Shown here piece after piece: positions 1 to 10,154 of a DNA stretch of 64,000 nucleotides (within the stretch, counting starts at the first letter, position 1; each line of letters starts with the position of its first letter). The notes under the pieces are model-generated. The model did no database searches. It was not told the origin of the DNA and saw only the letters and a list, made by a program, of their open reading frames with translations. This DNA is from Bradyrhizobium sp. 186 (lineage in GTDB: Bacteria; Pseudomonadota; Alphaproteobacteria; Rhizobiales; Xanthobacteraceae). The position numbers and the translations under genes were made by a program. The stretch is taken from NCBI RefSeq assembly GCF_023101685.1, contig NZ_CP082164.1, forward strand, positions 5,704,001 to 5,768,000, written 5' to 3'.

Positions 1-89
1 ACCCGTACCTTCTGGAACATCCGGCCTGCCCCACCATTTCATCGGGGCCTCCGGATCCGGCCCGTTTCACCATACATCGGGGACCTCTG

Positions 90-1394
90 ATGGACGCAAA
101 ACCAAGCAATAAGACCGCCACGCTGACGGTCGGAAACAAGAATTTCGATCTCCCGATCCTCAGCGGCAGCGTCGGGCCTGATGTCGTCGATATCGGCAAG
201 CTTTACGGCCAGTCCGGCCTCTTCACCTACGATCCCGGCTTCACCTCGACCGCGAGCTGCCAGTCCAAGATCACCTATATCGACGGCGACGCGGGCGTGC
301 TGGAGTACCGCGGCTACCCGATCGAGCAGCTCGCCGAGAACGGCGACTTCCTCGAGACCTGCTACCTCCTGCTCTACGGGAGCCTGCCGACCGCCGCGCA
401 GAAGAAGGATTTCGACGACCGCGTGATCCATCACACGATGGTGCACGAGCAGATGGCCCGCTTCTTCCAGGGCTTCCGCCGCGACGCTCATCCGATGGCA
501 ATCATGGTGGCCGCCGTCGGCGCGCTGGCCGCGTTCTACCACGACTCCACCGACATCAACGATCCGAAGCAGCGCATGATTGCGTCGATGCGGATGGTCG
601 CCAAGATTCCGACGCTGGCGGCAATGGCCTACAAGTACACGATCGGCCAGCCCTTCGTGTATCCGAAGAACTCGCTGAAGTTCGCCGAGAACTTCCTCAA
701 CATGTGCTTCGCTGTGCCGTGCGAGGAGTACAAGATCAATCCGGTGCTGGCCGACGCGCTCGACAAGATCTTCATCCTGCACGCCGATCACGAGCAGAAC
801 GCCTCGACCTCGACGGTGCGTATCGCCGGTTCCTCCGGCGCCAACCCGTTCGCCTGCATCGCCGCCGGCATCGCCTGCCTGTGGGGCCCGGCGCATGGCG
901 GCGCCAACGAAGCCGCGCTCGCGATGCTCGCCGAGATCGGCTCGGTCGACAAGATTCCGGAATTCATCGCCAAGGTGAAGGACAAGAACAGCGAAGTCCG
1001 CCTGATGGGCTTTGGCCACCGCGTCTACAAGAACTACGACCCGCGCGCCAAGATCATGCAGAAGATGTGTCACGCCGTGCTCAAGGAGACCGGCCATGGC
1101 GACGATCCGATGCTCAAGGTGGCGCTGGAGCTGGAGCGGATCGCGCTCAGCGACCAGTACTTCATCGACCGCAAGCTCTACCCGAACGTCGACTTCTATT
1201 CGGGCATCACGCTGAAGGCGATGGGCTTCCCGGTCTCGATGTTCACCGTGCTGTTCGCGGTCGCCCGCACCGTCGGCTGGATCAGCCAGTGGAGCGAGAT
1301 GATCGAGGATCCGCAGCAGAAGATCGGCCGCCCGCGCCAGCTCTACACCGGCGTCCCCCGCCGCGACTACGTGCAGATCGGCGATCGGAAGTAA
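90..1394 (+). CDS. gltA: Citrate synthase (type II)
   Basis: Condenses oxaloacetate with acetyl-CoA to citrate, the entry step of the TCA cycle, in the cytoplasm. The 434-residue product has the length usual for hexameric proteobacterial citrate synthases. The active-site signature [14 protein letters not shown] is present at about residues 309-322, and the N-terminal stretch reading [20 protein letters not shown] is typical of the family. The ATG follows a GGGGACC ribosome-binding stretch. A strong intrinsic terminator lies just downstream. It is transcribed towards the lpxB end of the envelope cluster, so the two units are convergent. Identification is secure. Confidence 0.98.
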   Translation: MDAKPSNKTATLTVGNKNFDLPILSGSVGPDVVDIGKLYGQSGLFTYDPGFTSTASCQSKITYIDGDAGVLEYRGYPIEQLAENGDFLETCYLLLYGSLPTAAQKKDFDDRVIHHTMVHEQMARFFQGFRRDAHPMAIMVAAVGALAAFYHDSTDINDPKQRMIASMRMVAKIPTLAAMAYKYTIGQPFVYPKNSLKFAENFLNMCFAVPCEEYKINPVLADALDKIFILHADHEQNASTSTVRIAGSSGANPFACIAAGIACLWGPAHGGANEAALAMLAEIGSVDKIPEFIAKVKDKNSEVRLMGFGHRVYKNYDPRAKIMQKMCHAVLKETGHGDDPMLKVALELERIALSDQYFIDRKLYPNVDFYSGITLKAMGFPVSMFTVLFAVARTVGWISQWSEMIEDPQQKIGRPRQLYTGVPRRDYVQIGDRK

Positions 1395-1417
1395 GTTCGG
1401 CCATCACGGCCCTTCGG

Positions 1418-1454
1418 AACGGCGCCATCGCGAGATGGCGCCGTTTTCGTTTTT
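1418..1454 (+). terminator. Rho-independent terminator of gltA
   Basis: A perfect 12-bp stem (AACGGCGCCATC pairing with GATGGCGCCGTT) closes a GCGA tetraloop and is followed by TTCGTTTTT. It starts 24 bases after the gltA stop codon. Confidence 0.9.
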
Positions 1455-1506
1455 GCCCGCTATTGTTGGGGGCAAAGCGAAGCGTGCTCACTCTACGATC
1501 CGCCGG

Positions 1507-2682
1507 TTACCGCTTGCCCTTGCGCATCGTCGCCAGCACGATATCGGCGGCGAGCACGCTGGGCGACTTGTTGCCGGTCGACATGATCGTGTCGAGCTGG
1601 GCGAAAGCCTCGACCTGTTGCCGGCGCAGCGGCGAATCCGTCAGCACCTCGGACAGCGCCGGCGCGAGCTTCTCCGGCGTGCAGTCCTCCTGCAAGAACT
1701 CCGGGATCACCTCCTTGCCGATCACGAGATTGGCGAGGATGACCGAGGAGACGCTGACCGCGCGGCGGAGGATGAAGGCTTCGACCGCGCTGACGCGATA
1801 GGCCGTCACCATCGGAATGCCCGACAGCGCCAGCTCCAGCGTCACCGTGCCGGATTTCGCAAGCGCTGCGTGCGCGATCCGGAAAGCAGCGCGCTTCTCG
1901 TTTTCGCCAACCACGATCTGCGGCTTGACCGGCCAACTCGCCACCCCCTCGCGGATGGTGGCCTCCAGATGCGGCATGGTCGGCAGCATCGGGGCGAACG
2001 CGCGGCCTTCGGCCTGCAGCCGGCCCAATGTCGCTCCAAACACTTCGAGATGATGCCGGATCTCGCTGCGGCGGCTGCCCGGCAGCACCAGCAAAACCGG
2101 CGGTTCGGCGGTGCGGCGCGTCTGCTCCTCGGCATTCGGCCGCAGCGACGACAATTGCTCGATCAGGGGATGGCCGACATAGCTGCATGGCGGTCCCCGC
2201 AGCTTGCGGTATTCCTCCGGCTCGAACGGCAGCAGGCCGAGCACGTGATCGACATAGCCGAGCATGGCGCGCGCGCGGCCCGGTCGCCAGGCCCAGACCG
2301 AGGGCGAGACGTAATCGACGATCGGGATCGCCGGATTGCGCGCGCGCACGCGGCGGGCGACGCGATGGGTGAAATCGGGACTGTCGATGATGACGAGCGC
2401 GTCGGGCGCGGCCTCCGTCACCGCACCCGCGGTCTCGCGGATCAGCCGCAGGATCTTTGGCAGTTGCTGCACTACCGCGGCGAAGCCGACGATCGACAAT
2501 TCCTCGATCGGGAACAGCGAAACCAGCCCCTCACGCGTCATGGTGCGGCCGCCGACGCCCTCGAACTGCACGCCATCGCCGAGCCGCTGGCGCAGCACCT
2601 TCATCAGCGCGCTGCCGAGCCGGTCGCCGGATTCCTCCGTCGCGATCAGAAAGATCTTCCGCTTTGGATCGCGCCCCTGCAT
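1507..2682 (-). CDS. lpxB: Lipid-A-disaccharide synthase
   Basis: Joins 2,3-diacylglucosamine-1-phosphate to its UDP form to make the lipid A disaccharide at the inner membrane. The 391-residue protein begins MQGRDPKRKIFLIATEESGD; the EESGD(R)LG segment is the family's N-terminal signature. A later LVLPGSRRSEI segment is the glycosyltransferase-B loop that binds UDP-sugar. The chosen ATG overlaps the TGA of lpxI (TGATG); an in-frame GTG lies one codon upstream. It is the last gene of the rpsB-to-lpxB series, convergent with gltA. Confidence 0.97.
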   Translation of the reverse strand: MQGRDPKRKIFLIATEESGDRLGSALMKVLRQRLGDGVQFEGVGGRTMTREGLVSLFPIEELSIVGFAAVVQQLPKILRLIRETAGAVTEAAPDALVIIDSPDFTHRVARRVRARNPAIPIVDYVSPSVWAWRPGRARAMLGYVDHVLGLLPFEPEEYRKLRGPPCSYVGHPLIEQLSSLRPNAEEQTRRTAEPPVLLVLPGSRRSEIRHHLEVFGATLGRLQAEGRAFAPMLPTMPHLEATIREGVASWPVKPQIVVGENEKRAAFRIAHAALAKSGTVTLELALSGIPMVTAYRVSAVEAFILRRAVSVSSVILANLVIGKEVIPEFLQEDCTPEKLAPALSEVLTDSPLRRQQVEAFAQLDTIMSTGNKSPSVLAADIVLATMRKGKR

Positions 2683-3563
2683 CACGCCGGCAGACCGATG
2701 ACGAAGAGATATTTTGCGTCGGCAAATGCGATCATCGCCTGCGGCTCGGCGGCAATGGTGTTGCCGGCGATGACTGCGAGGCCGGCGAGGCCGGCGGCGG
2801 CGACACCCTCGATGGTGCGTGCGCCGATCGTTGGCAGGTCGAAGCGCAGATCCTGACCGCTCTTTGGCGCCTTCACCAGCACGCCGCGTCCTGTGGCCGC
2901 GCGGATGCGCCCTTCCTCGCGCAAGCGCGCGACGCGCGCGAGCAGCGCGTCGGTGCCCTCGATATCCTCGACCGCCACCACGTGGCCGTCGATCACGACC
3001 GCGGCCTGGCCGATGTCGAACGGGCCGAGCGCGGTCAGCACTGCGCGGCCGCGCTCGATGTCGGTCTTACTGTTGTCGCTCGGCCAGGCGCGCGTGATGC
3101 AGCCCTCGGGCATCAGCAAATCGGGCGCGACATCCTTGATGCCGACCATGCGAAAGCCGCCTTGCTCGAGGATGCGCCCGACGCCGGATAACAAATGATC
3201 ATCGCCGCCGCGGAAGGCGCGGATGACGTTGCCGAGCAGCCGCAGCGTTGTGAAGTCGAACCGGATCTCCGACAGCGAAGGCCGTACCAGCGTGCCGATG
3301 AAGATCAGGTCGCGGCAGCCCTCCTCGCGAAACAGCCGCATCGCGCGGCCGAGCTGGCCGACCGAGATCCAGCGGTGGCGGAATTTTTCCACCTGCGCCG
3401 GATCGCAGGCGCCGCGCAGCGGAAACAGCACCGGCATGATGCCGCGCGCGGCGAGCGACTCGGCGACCGCGAACGGCATCGCGCCGCCGCCCGCGACCAC
3501 GCCGACCGGTGATGAAATCTCCGAAGCCGCCGATGTCACGCCCGCGGCCATCCCAGAACTCAC
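2682..3563 (-). CDS. lpxI: UDP-2,3-diacylglucosamine pyrophosphatase LpxI
   Basis: Hydrolyses UDP-2,3-diacylglucosamine to lipid X, supplying the acceptor for LpxB. It belongs to the DUF1009/LpxI family, which replaces LpxH in many alphaproteobacteria; it is not a calcineurin-type LpxH. The 293-residue product shows the N-terminal glycine-rich GVVAGGGAMPF segment, and a C-terminal half beginning near GILEQGGFRMVGIKDVAPDL. Translation appears to begin at GTG within a GTGA overlap with the lpxA stop codon. It lies between lpxA and lpxB, which fits the pathway order. Confidence 0.95.
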   Translation of the reverse strand: MSSGMAAGVTSAASEISSPVGVVAGGGAMPFAVAESLAARGIMPVLFPLRGACDPAQVEKFRHRWISVGQLGRAMRLFREEGCRDLIFIGTLVRPSLSEIRFDFTTLRLLGNVIRAFRGGDDHLLSGVGRILEQGGFRMVGIKDVAPDLLMPEGCITRAWPSDNSKTDIERGRAVLTALGPFDIGQAAVVIDGHVVAVEDIEGTDALLARVARLREEGRIRAATGRGVLVKAPKSGQDLRFDLPTIGARTIEGVAAAGLAGLAVIAGNTIAAEPQAMIAFADAKYLFVIGLPA

Positions 3564-4354
3564 TTCGCGATGGCAGGAAGACAGAGCGGGCGATGCTTGC
3601 CCTTGCCGATGAAGTCGAGGATCTCGGCGATCGCAGGATCCTCGCCGGCGAGCGGCTGCACCGCCGCGAGCCGTTCGGCGAACATGCCGGGGCCGTGGAA
3701 AAGTTTTTGGTAGAATGCACGCACCGTCGCAAGCTGCTGCTTGGTGAACTTGCGCCGCTTCATGCCGATGATGTTGAGGCCCTCGAGCACCGCATACTGG
3801 CCGTTGACCAGCCCGAACGGAATGACGTCATCGCGTACGCCGCAGACGCCGCCGACCATCACCTGCGGGCCGATGCGGGTAAACTGGTGCACCGCGGAGA
3901 GACCGCCGATGAAGACGAAGTCGCCGATCTCGCAGTGACCGCCGAGCGTCGCCGAGGTCGCGAAGATCACGTCGCTGCCGACATGGCAGTCATGGCCGAC
4001 ATGGCTGCAGTTCATGAAATAGCTGCGATCGCCGACCTCTGTGATGCCCCCGCCGGCGACCGTGCCGGCATTCATGGTCACGGATTCGCGGATGGTGCAG
4101 CCCGAGCCGATCGTCAGCTTCGTCAGCTCGCCACGATAGCTGAGCGATTGCGGCGGCGTGCCGAGCGAGACGAACGGATAGATGGTGCAATCATCCCCGA
4201 TCGAGGTCTGCGCGGTGATGTGCACATGTCCGATCAGCTTGCAGTTTTTGCCGATCACGACATGCGGACCGATGATGCAATAGGGCCCGATCTCGGTGCC
4301 TTCGCCAATCACGGCACCGTCTTCCACCCGCGCAGAGGGATCAATCTTACTCAT
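3560..4354 (-). CDS. lpxA: Acyl-ACP--UDP-N-acetylglucosamine O-acyltransferase
   Basis: First acyl transfer of lipid A synthesis: moves a 3-hydroxyacyl chain from ACP to UDP-GlcNAc. The 264-residue product is a left-handed beta-helix of hexapeptide repeats (for example IGEGTEIGPYCIIG, IGSGCTIRESVTMN). The catalytic histidine lies in the segment NCSHVGHDCHVG, and a helical C-terminal third follows. ATG at 4354 is preferred over an adjacent TTG at 4357. The 3' end overlaps lpxI. The 246 bases upstream, before fabZ, contain no gene. Confidence 0.97.
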   Translation of the reverse strand: MSKIDPSARVEDGAVIGEGTEIGPYCIIGPHVVIGKNCKLIGHVHITAQTSIGDDCTIYPFVSLGTPPQSLSYRGELTKLTIGSGCTIRESVTMNAGTVAGGGITEVGDRSYFMNCSHVGHDCHVGSDVIFATSATLGGHCEIGDFVFIGGLSAVHQFTRIGPQVMVGGVCGVRDDVIPFGLVNGQYAVLEGLNIIGMKRRKFTKQQLATVRAFYQKLFHGPGMFAERLAAVQPLAGEDPAIAEILDFIGKGKHRPLCLPAIAK

Positions 4355-4600
4355 CAAAAAGGTCTAATTATGTGTTGAAGTTGCTTGGTTTTCCGGTCGT
4401 TAGCGCGACTGTGCCCGATCTGTCCAGTGACGTATCATCTCGGCTTGTTTCAGATGCCGGCCGAAGCAGCCGCCCCGATATGTCAACGACCTCATCCAGC
4501 GCTTTAAGTGCCGCAAAGCCGCCGCGACACATATCGGCTACGCATCCCGGATGACACGCAAGATGACGCCGAGCTGAATCCGCGAGAGCTTGAACGGCTC

Positions 4601-5062
4601 TCAGTCCGTCAGCATGGCGCCGACGTCGGCTTCGGCCACGACCTGGCCGTTGACCTTGGCGTCGCCGTGAAACCACCACATGGCCTTGCGGCGCCCGATC
4701 GAGCGCATGTGATACTCGATGGTGTCGCCGGGCAGCACGGGCTTGCGGAATTTGCACTTGTCGATGGTGAGGAAATAGACCGCCCGCGGCTTCTCGGTGC
4801 CCTCGACCGACTTGATGCCGATCACGCCCGCAGTCTGCGCCATCGCCTCGATCATCATGACGCCGGGATAGACCGGGCGATCCGGAAAATGCCCCTGAAA
4901 CTGCGGCTCGTTGAAGGTGACGTTCTTGACGCCGATGCCGCTGTAATCGGTGCGGATGTTGATCACGCGGTCGATCAGCAGCATCGGAAAGCGGTGCGGG
5001 AGCGTTTGCAGGATCATGTTGATGTCCACAAGCTCGAACCTGACCGGTGCTTCCTCCGTCAC
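4601..5062 (-). CDS. fabZ: 3-hydroxyacyl-[acyl-carrier-protein] dehydratase FabZ
   Basis: Dehydrates 3-hydroxyacyl-ACP in fatty-acid elongation, competing with LpxA/LpxD for hydroxyacyl chains. The hotdog fold and active-site segment are clear: [13 protein letters not shown], then [20 protein letters not shown] with the catalytic His and Glu. The 153-residue length (normal about 150) depends on starting at GTG 5062. This GTG sits in a GTGA overlap with the lpxD stop and is preceded by AGGAGG about nine bases upstream. A longer reading to 5137 would add 25 residues inside lpxD and is unlikely. Confidence 0.96.
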   Translation of the reverse strand: MTEEAPVRFELVDINMILQTLPHRFPMLLIDRVINIRTDYSGIGVKNVTFNEPQFQGHFPDRPVYPGVMMIEAMAQTAGVIGIKSVEGTEKPRAVYFLTIDKCKFRKPVLPGDTIEYHMRSIGRRKAMWWFHGDAKVNGQVVAEADVGAMLTD

Positions 5063-6126
5063 TCCCGTTCCTCCTGCTTTGGATCGGCCTTGCTGTCGCG
5101 CGCCAAGCGCTCCACCGCCAAAATTTCCTTGAACCACTGTCTGGTCGGCTTGGCAAAAAAACCACCCCAGCGTCCGCCCGGCGGGATGTCGTCCTTGACG
5201 CCACTCATGGCCGTCACCTGAGCCCCGTCGCCGATCTTGACGTGATTATTGATGCCAACCTTCGCTCCCAGCGCCACGTTGTCGCCGATGGTCAGGCTGC
5301 CGGCCAGCCCGATCTGGGCTGCCAGCAGGCAGTGCCGGCCGATGGTCACATTGTGGCCGATCTGGACCTGATTGTCGATTTTGGTGCCCTCCCCGATGAC
5401 CGTATCCCGCAAGCTGCCGCGGTCGATCGTCGTGCCGGCGCCGACCTCGACGTCGTTCTGGATCACCACCCGGCCGGTCTGCGGCACCTTCAGATGGCCC
5501 TCGGGACCGAAGAAGATGAAGCCGTAACCGTCCTGGCCGATTGAGCAGCCGGGATGGATCAGGACGTTGTTGCCGATCAGCGCGCACTGGATCGCCGTGC
5601 GGGCGCCGACATTGCAATCCCGGCCGATCTTGACGCCCGGGCCGATCACGGCCCCCACGCCGACCACCGTGCCGCTGCCGATCTCGACGTCGGGACCGAT
5701 GACGGCCAGGGGATCGACGACAACGCCGTCCTCGAGCCGCGCCGAGGGGTCGATGATCGCCGACGGCGCGATGCCGTCATTGCCGACCCAGGATTGCGGC
5801 CTCAGCGCGTCGCCGTGCCATTCCCGCGCGATCCTGACGAAGGCGCGGAACGGCTGCGCCACCCGCAGCACCGCCACATGCGCGGGCACCTGGGCCTCGA
5901 AGCGCGGGCTCACCAGGCAGGCCCCGGCTTTGGTCGCCTTGAGCTGGTCGGCGTATTTCAGATTGTCGAAGAACGCCAAGTGCATCGGACCGGCTTCGTC
6001 GAGCGAAGCCAGGCCCGTGATGACGTGGCCGCCCCGGGTGGGGTCGACCAGTTGCGCCTTGGTCAGCGCGGCAATGTCAGCCAGCGCTGAGGCTGGCGGC
6101 TTTGTGAAGAAGATCGGCTGCGCCAT
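5059..6126 (-). CDS. lpxD: UDP-3-O-(3-hydroxyacyl)glucosamine N-acyltransferase
   Basis: Third step of lipid A synthesis: N-acylates UDP-3-O-acylglucosamine. The 355-residue protein has an N-terminal uridine-binding domain (residues 1-110). A long left-handed beta-helix of hexapeptide repeats follows, with the catalytic histidine segment near [13 protein letters not shown] and a later [13 protein letters not shown]. The C-terminal helix ends in a charged tail, [10 protein letters not shown]. It lies downstream of bamA, and its TGA overlaps the fabZ GTG. Confidence 0.97.
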   Translation of the reverse strand: MAQPIFFTKPPASALADIAALTKAQLVDPTRGGHVITGLASLDEAGPMHLAFFDNLKYADQLKATKAGACLVSPRFEAQVPAHVAVLRVAQPFRAFVRIAREWHGDALRPQSWVGNDGIAPSAIIDPSARLEDGVVVDPLAVIGPDVEIGSGTVVGVGAVIGPGVKIGRDCNVGARTAIQCALIGNNVLIHPGCSIGQDGYGFIFFGPEGHLKVPQTGRVVIQNDVEVGAGTTIDRGSLRDTVIGEGTKIDNQVQIGHNVTIGRHCLLAAQIGLAGSLTIGDNVALGAKVGINNHVKIGDGAQVTAMSGVKDDIPPGGRWGGFFAKPTRQWFKEILAVERLARDSKADPKQEERE

Positions 6127-6250
6127 TCCACCCCGTCGCGGTCCGGCTTCGGCATGAAGCGGTCAAGCCGCATCATGCCTCATCTCTTGGATCGGCACGA
6201 TCCCTTCGGAAACCGGCTCCACTGATCCGGATCGTGCCCTGCTGATCGAA

Positions 6251-8782
6251 TTAGAACGTCGTGCCGCCGCCGAACCGGAACTCCTGCGTGCGGTCATTCT
6301 TGCCCTTGGTGAGCGGCACGGCGTAGTCGAAGCGCAGCGGTCCGAATGGCGACTGCCAGATCAGACCGACACCAACCGACGAGCGGACGACATTGCCGTT
6401 GTCATACACCAAGCCGGTGCAAGTTCCGGCCGAGGCCGGGTTGACGGTCGATGGCGTACAGCTCGAGTTCTTGGTCGTGGTCATTTCGTTGGTCAGCGAC
6501 CACGTCGTCGGGCCCTGATAGTCGTAGAGGCCGCCGGCGTCGGCGTAGACCGCGCCCTTCAGACCCACTTCCTTCGGCAGGAACCAGAACGGCATCTGCA
6601 ATTCGAGCGAAGCGCCCCAATATTTGGTGCCGCCAAGCGCGTCCTGCGTGCCAAAGGGATTCAAATCGCGCGGACCGATGCCGTTCGGAGCAAAGCCGCG
6701 GACCAGGTTCGGGCCCATCTGGAATTGATCGAGCATGCGCAGATCGCTGCCGAGCTTGGTCAGCATGCCGCTCTGGACGTGGACGAGGCCGACGATGTCA
6801 GACACCAGCGGAGCGTAGTATTTCGCATCGACAACGGACTTCAGGTAGGTGACATCGCCGCCGACGCCGGCGAAGTCCTGACGGAAGTCGACGAGCAGAC
6901 CGTCCGTGGGGTTCTTGTTGTTGTCCAGTGTGTTGTAGGTCAGCGTGTAGCCGAGCGCCGAGGTCAGCGTCTTGCCGTTGGCGAGCTCCTTGCGCACCGG
7001 CAGCGAGGCTTCGCCGTCGCTGTAGCAGCCAAGGCCGCTGGTCGCGCTCAGGTCGATACCGTTGGCGTTGGCGAAGGCCGGGCTCGGGTTGAATGCCGCC
7101 GATCCCACGACGTTGTTACAGTTCGACAGGTAGTACGGCAGGGTGATTTCCTGCTGATAGATCGAGTAGCGCAACTGGAGCGCCAGATCTTCACGTAGGC
7201 TGAAGCCGAGGCGCGGGCTGAAGCCCAGCGTCTTGGTGCCGTAGGAGATGTAGCTGTTGGAGAGCTGCTGGCGCTGATAGAGGTCGAGGCCCAGCGCGAC
7301 GCGGTAGTCGAGCAGATACGGCTCGACGAACGACAGCGAATAGCCGCGCGCATACTGGCCGTAGGTCACCGACGCCTTGGCGAACAGGCCGCGGCCTAGC
7401 AGGTTGCGCTCGGAGATCGAGACTTCGGCGAGCGCACCGTCGGTGGTGGAGTAGCCGCCCGAAACCGAGAAGTCGCCGGTCGACTTCTCTTCGAGATCGA
7501 CGATCAGAACCACGCGGTCGCTGGAGGAGCCCGGCTCCGTCGTGATCTTCACGGTCTTGAAGTAGTCGAGGTTCTTCAGACGGCGCTCGGCACGATCGAC
7601 CAGCGCGCGGTTGTAGGCGTCGCCCTCGGAGATGTCGAATTCGCGGCGGATAACGTAGTCGCGCGTGCGGGTGTTGCCGCGGACGTTGATGCGCTCGATA
7701 TAGGTGCGCGGGCCTTCGTCGATGTTGAAGACCACGGCCACGGTGTGCGCTTCGAAGTTGCGGTCACCGCCCGGGCGGACCACGGCGAAGGCAAAGCCGC
7801 GGCGCGACGCCTCGATCTGCATCTCCTCGACCGACTTCTCGACCGATTCGACGTTGTAGAGCGAACCGACGTTGACGCGCGAATAGGCGCGCATCGAAGT
7901 GGGGTCGAAGTTCGGAATGCTGGAGCGGAAGTCGATCGCGCCGACGCGGTACTGCTGGCCTTCCTCGATCTTGAAGGTGACGAGGAAGCCCTTCTTCTCC
8001 GGATCGTATTCGGTGAGCGCGGCCACGACCTGGACGTCGGCGAAGCCGTTCTTGAGATAGAACCGGCGGATCAGGTCGCGGTCGGCCTCGACCCGATCGG
8101 GATCGTAGATGTCGCTGCTGGCAAGGAAGCTCAGCAGATTCGATTCGTGGGTCTTGATGATGTCCCTGAGCCGGTAGGACGAGAACGCATTGTTGCCGAC
8201 GAAGTCGATCGACTTGACGCCGGTCTTGGCGCCCTCGTTGACCGTGAAGACGAGGTCGACGCGGTTGTTCGGCTGCTCGATGATCTCGGGCGTGACGCGG
8301 ACGTCGTAGCGACCGGAGCGGCGATAGATTTCGGCGATTCGCAGCGTGTCGGACTGCACCATGGCGCGGGAGAAGGTCCCGCGCGCCTTGGACTGGACTT
8401 CGCTGGTGAGCTGCTCGTCCTTGATCTTCTTGTTGCCCTCGAAGGCAACGCGGCCGATCACCGGGTTTTCCACCACGGAGACGATGATCTGGCCGCCGGA
8501 GCCGCGATTGATCTTCACGTCCTGGAACAGGCCGGTCTCGATCAGCGCCTTTAGGCCGTCATCGATAGCGCCTTGATCCAGGCGGCCGCCCGGGCCCGGC
8601 TTGAAATAGGAGCGGATCGTCTCCACCTCGACACGGCGATTTCCTTCGACGGAAATCGACTGAACGGTCTGAGCGAGCGCAGACGAAGACACAAAAACAG
8701 CCCCGACCGGGGCAACCACCGGCGCGCCGAACATGATCAGGGCGGCGAGCAAGCCGCCCCGGAGTCGCAGTCCAAACTTCAT
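6251..8782 (-). CDS. bamA: Outer membrane protein assembly factor BamA
   Basis: Central subunit of the BAM complex that folds beta-barrels into the outer membrane. The product has an N-terminal signal peptide (residues 1-37, ending near SSSALAQ) and then tandem POTRA domains starting at VQSISVEGNRRVEVETIRSY. A C-terminal 16-strand barrel ends with the expected aromatic FRFGGGTTF. ATG 8782 gives 843 residues; a TTG 14 codons upstream is possible but lacks support. The barrel holds an extracellular loop with paired cysteines (NCNN, GLGCYSDG) and another with SSCTPSTVNP. It lies between rseP and lpxD, the conserved alphaproteobacterial order. Confidence 0.97.
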   Translation of the reverse strand: MKFGLRLRGGLLAALIMFGAPVVAPVGAVFVSSSALAQTVQSISVEGNRRVEVETIRSYFKPGPGGRLDQGAIDDGLKALIETGLFQDVKINRGSGGQIIVSVVENPVIGRVAFEGNKKIKDEQLTSEVQSKARGTFSRAMVQSDTLRIAEIYRRSGRYDVRVTPEIIEQPNNRVDLVFTVNEGAKTGVKSIDFVGNNAFSSYRLRDIIKTHESNLLSFLASSDIYDPDRVEADRDLIRRFYLKNGFADVQVVAALTEYDPEKKGFLVTFKIEEGQQYRVGAIDFRSSIPNFDPTSMRAYSRVNVGSLYNVESVEKSVEEMQIEASRRGFAFAVVRPGGDRNFEAHTVAVVFNIDEGPRTYIERINVRGNTRTRDYVIRREFDISEGDAYNRALVDRAERRLKNLDYFKTVKITTEPGSSSDRVVLIVDLEEKSTGDFSVSGGYSTTDGALAEVSISERNLLGRGLFAKASVTYGQYARGYSLSFVEPYLLDYRVALGLDLYQRQQLSNSYISYGTKTLGFSPRLGFSLREDLALQLRYSIYQQEITLPYYLSNCNNVVGSAAFNPSPAFANANGIDLSATSGLGCYSDGEASLPVRKELANGKTLTSALGYTLTYNTLDNNKNPTDGLLVDFRQDFAGVGGDVTYLKSVVDAKYYAPLVSDIVGLVHVQSGMLTKLGSDLRMLDQFQMGPNLVRGFAPNGIGPRDLNPFGTQDALGGTKYWGASLELQMPFWFLPKEVGLKGAVYADAGGLYDYQGPTTWSLTNEMTTTKNSSCTPSTVNPASAGTCTGLVYDNGNVVRSSVGVGLIWQSPFGPLRFDYAVPLTKGKNDRTQEFRFGGGTTF

Positions 8783-8958
8783 GCGCAACGCGCCCTTATC
8801 ATTCCGTACCAGACCCAACCCCAAGGCCAGTCTGGGAGATTCCCCAAGTTCACGCCGCTTGTAGCCAATTTCCCCGACGCCGCAAACGGCCGCGCGCGCC
8901 GTAATTTCATTTTCAATCCAAGACGTTGCCGATCAGCAACGTCACAAAAAAGCCCCTA

Positions 8959-10110
8959 TCAGGACGCCGCCATTCGCAGGATGTCGTTGTAGGTTGCGAA
9001 CACCATCAGCATCAGCACCAAACCGAGCCCGATTCGGAACCCCATCTCCTGTGTCCGCTCGGAGAGCGGCCGTCCCCGGACCACCTCAGCCGCATAGAAC
9101 ATAAGGTGACCGCCATCGAGCAGCGGGATCGGGAACAGATTCAACAGGCCGATCGAGACCGACAGCACGGCGCACAAATTGATCACGAACTGGAACCCGG
9201 CGCTGGCCGCCTGCCCCGACATCTTCGCTATTCCCAGAACGCCGCTGACCTCACCGGGATTACCGGTTCCCACGAACAGCGAGCCCAGGAACTTGAAGGT
9301 GCTGGTGATGATGAACCAGACCTGCTCGACCCCGATCTTGAGCGCCTCGCCCACGCCGACCGGCGCGGTCGAGGCCTCACCGGCCTGAGACTTGTGCTCG
9401 ACGCCGAGCACGCCGAGATGGTGGCTGTTGCCGAACGGGTCCTTGCGCTCCAGCAGCGCCGGCGTCGCGGTCAGCGAAACCACCGCACCGTCCCGCTTCA
9501 CCTGGAAAACAAGCGCCGAGCCCGCGTTCATCGCGACCATGCGCTGCATGTCGGCAAAGCTCTCGATCGGCTTGCCGTCGATCTGCACGACGACGTCCCC
9601 GACCTTGAAGCCGGCCGTGGCGGCGGCGCCGTCGGCGACAACGCCGTCCACGCGCGCGATCGTGCTCGGCTTGCCGTAGTACAGCGCCATGACGGCGAAG
9701 ATCAGCGCGCCGAGGATGAAATTGGCGATCGGTCCGGCTGCGACGATGGCGGCGCGCGGGCCGACCTTCTTGTGATGGAAGCTGCCGGCGCGCTCCTCGG
9801 CCGTCATGGCCGCGAGCCTTTCGGGCGATGGCGTTGAGGCCTCGCTCTCGTCGCCGAAGAACTTGACGTAGCCGCCGAGCGGGATCGCCGAGATCTTCCA
9901 GCGGGTGCCATGGCGGTCATTGAAGCCGACCAGCTCAGGGCCGAAACCGAGCGAAAAGGTTAACACGCGAACGCCCGCCCAGCGGGCGACCAGGAAATGG
10001 CCGAGCTCGTGGAAGAACACGACGATGGTCAGCACGAACAGGAAGGGAACCGCGTAACCGAGGAGCCCATGGCTCAACGTATTGAAACTATGGACGAAAA
10101 AGTCAGACAT
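8959..10110 (-). CDS. rseP: RIP metalloprotease RseP (site-2 protease)
   Basis: Inner-membrane zinc protease that cleaves transmembrane segments, classically of anti-sigma factors, and clears signal peptides. The 383-residue protein has the zinc-binding HELGH at residues 34-38 in the first membrane helix. A periplasmic PDZ domain is visible around VADGAAATAGFKVGDVVVQI, and the C-terminal LFPIPLLDGGH segment supplies the third zinc ligand. It lies between dxr and bamA. Confidence 0.96.
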   Translation of the reverse strand: MSDFFVHSFNTLSHGLLGYAVPFLFVLTIVVFFHELGHFLVARWAGVRVLTFSLGFGPELVGFNDRHGTRWKISAIPLGGYVKFFGDESEASTPSPERLAAMTAEERAGSFHHKKVGPRAAIVAAGPIANFILGALIFAVMALYYGKPSTIARVDGVVADGAAATAGFKVGDVVVQIDGKPIESFADMQRMVAMNAGSALVFQVKRDGAVVSLTATPALLERKDPFGNSHHLGVLGVEHKSQAGEASTAPVGVGEALKIGVEQVWFIITSTFKFLGSLFVGTGNPGEVSGVLGIAKMSGQAASAGFQFVINLCAVLSVSIGLLNLFPIPLLDGGHLMFYAAEVVRGRPLSERTQEMGFRIGLGLVLMLMVFATYNDILRMAAS

Positions 10111-10154
10111 CGATACCCCTTATCCAGCGCCGCAAGGCCCTGGCCGCGAACCAT

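Noticed and set aside
39..1097. 352-codon frame opposite gltA
   Set aside because: Antisense shadow; gltA is certain on the plus strand.
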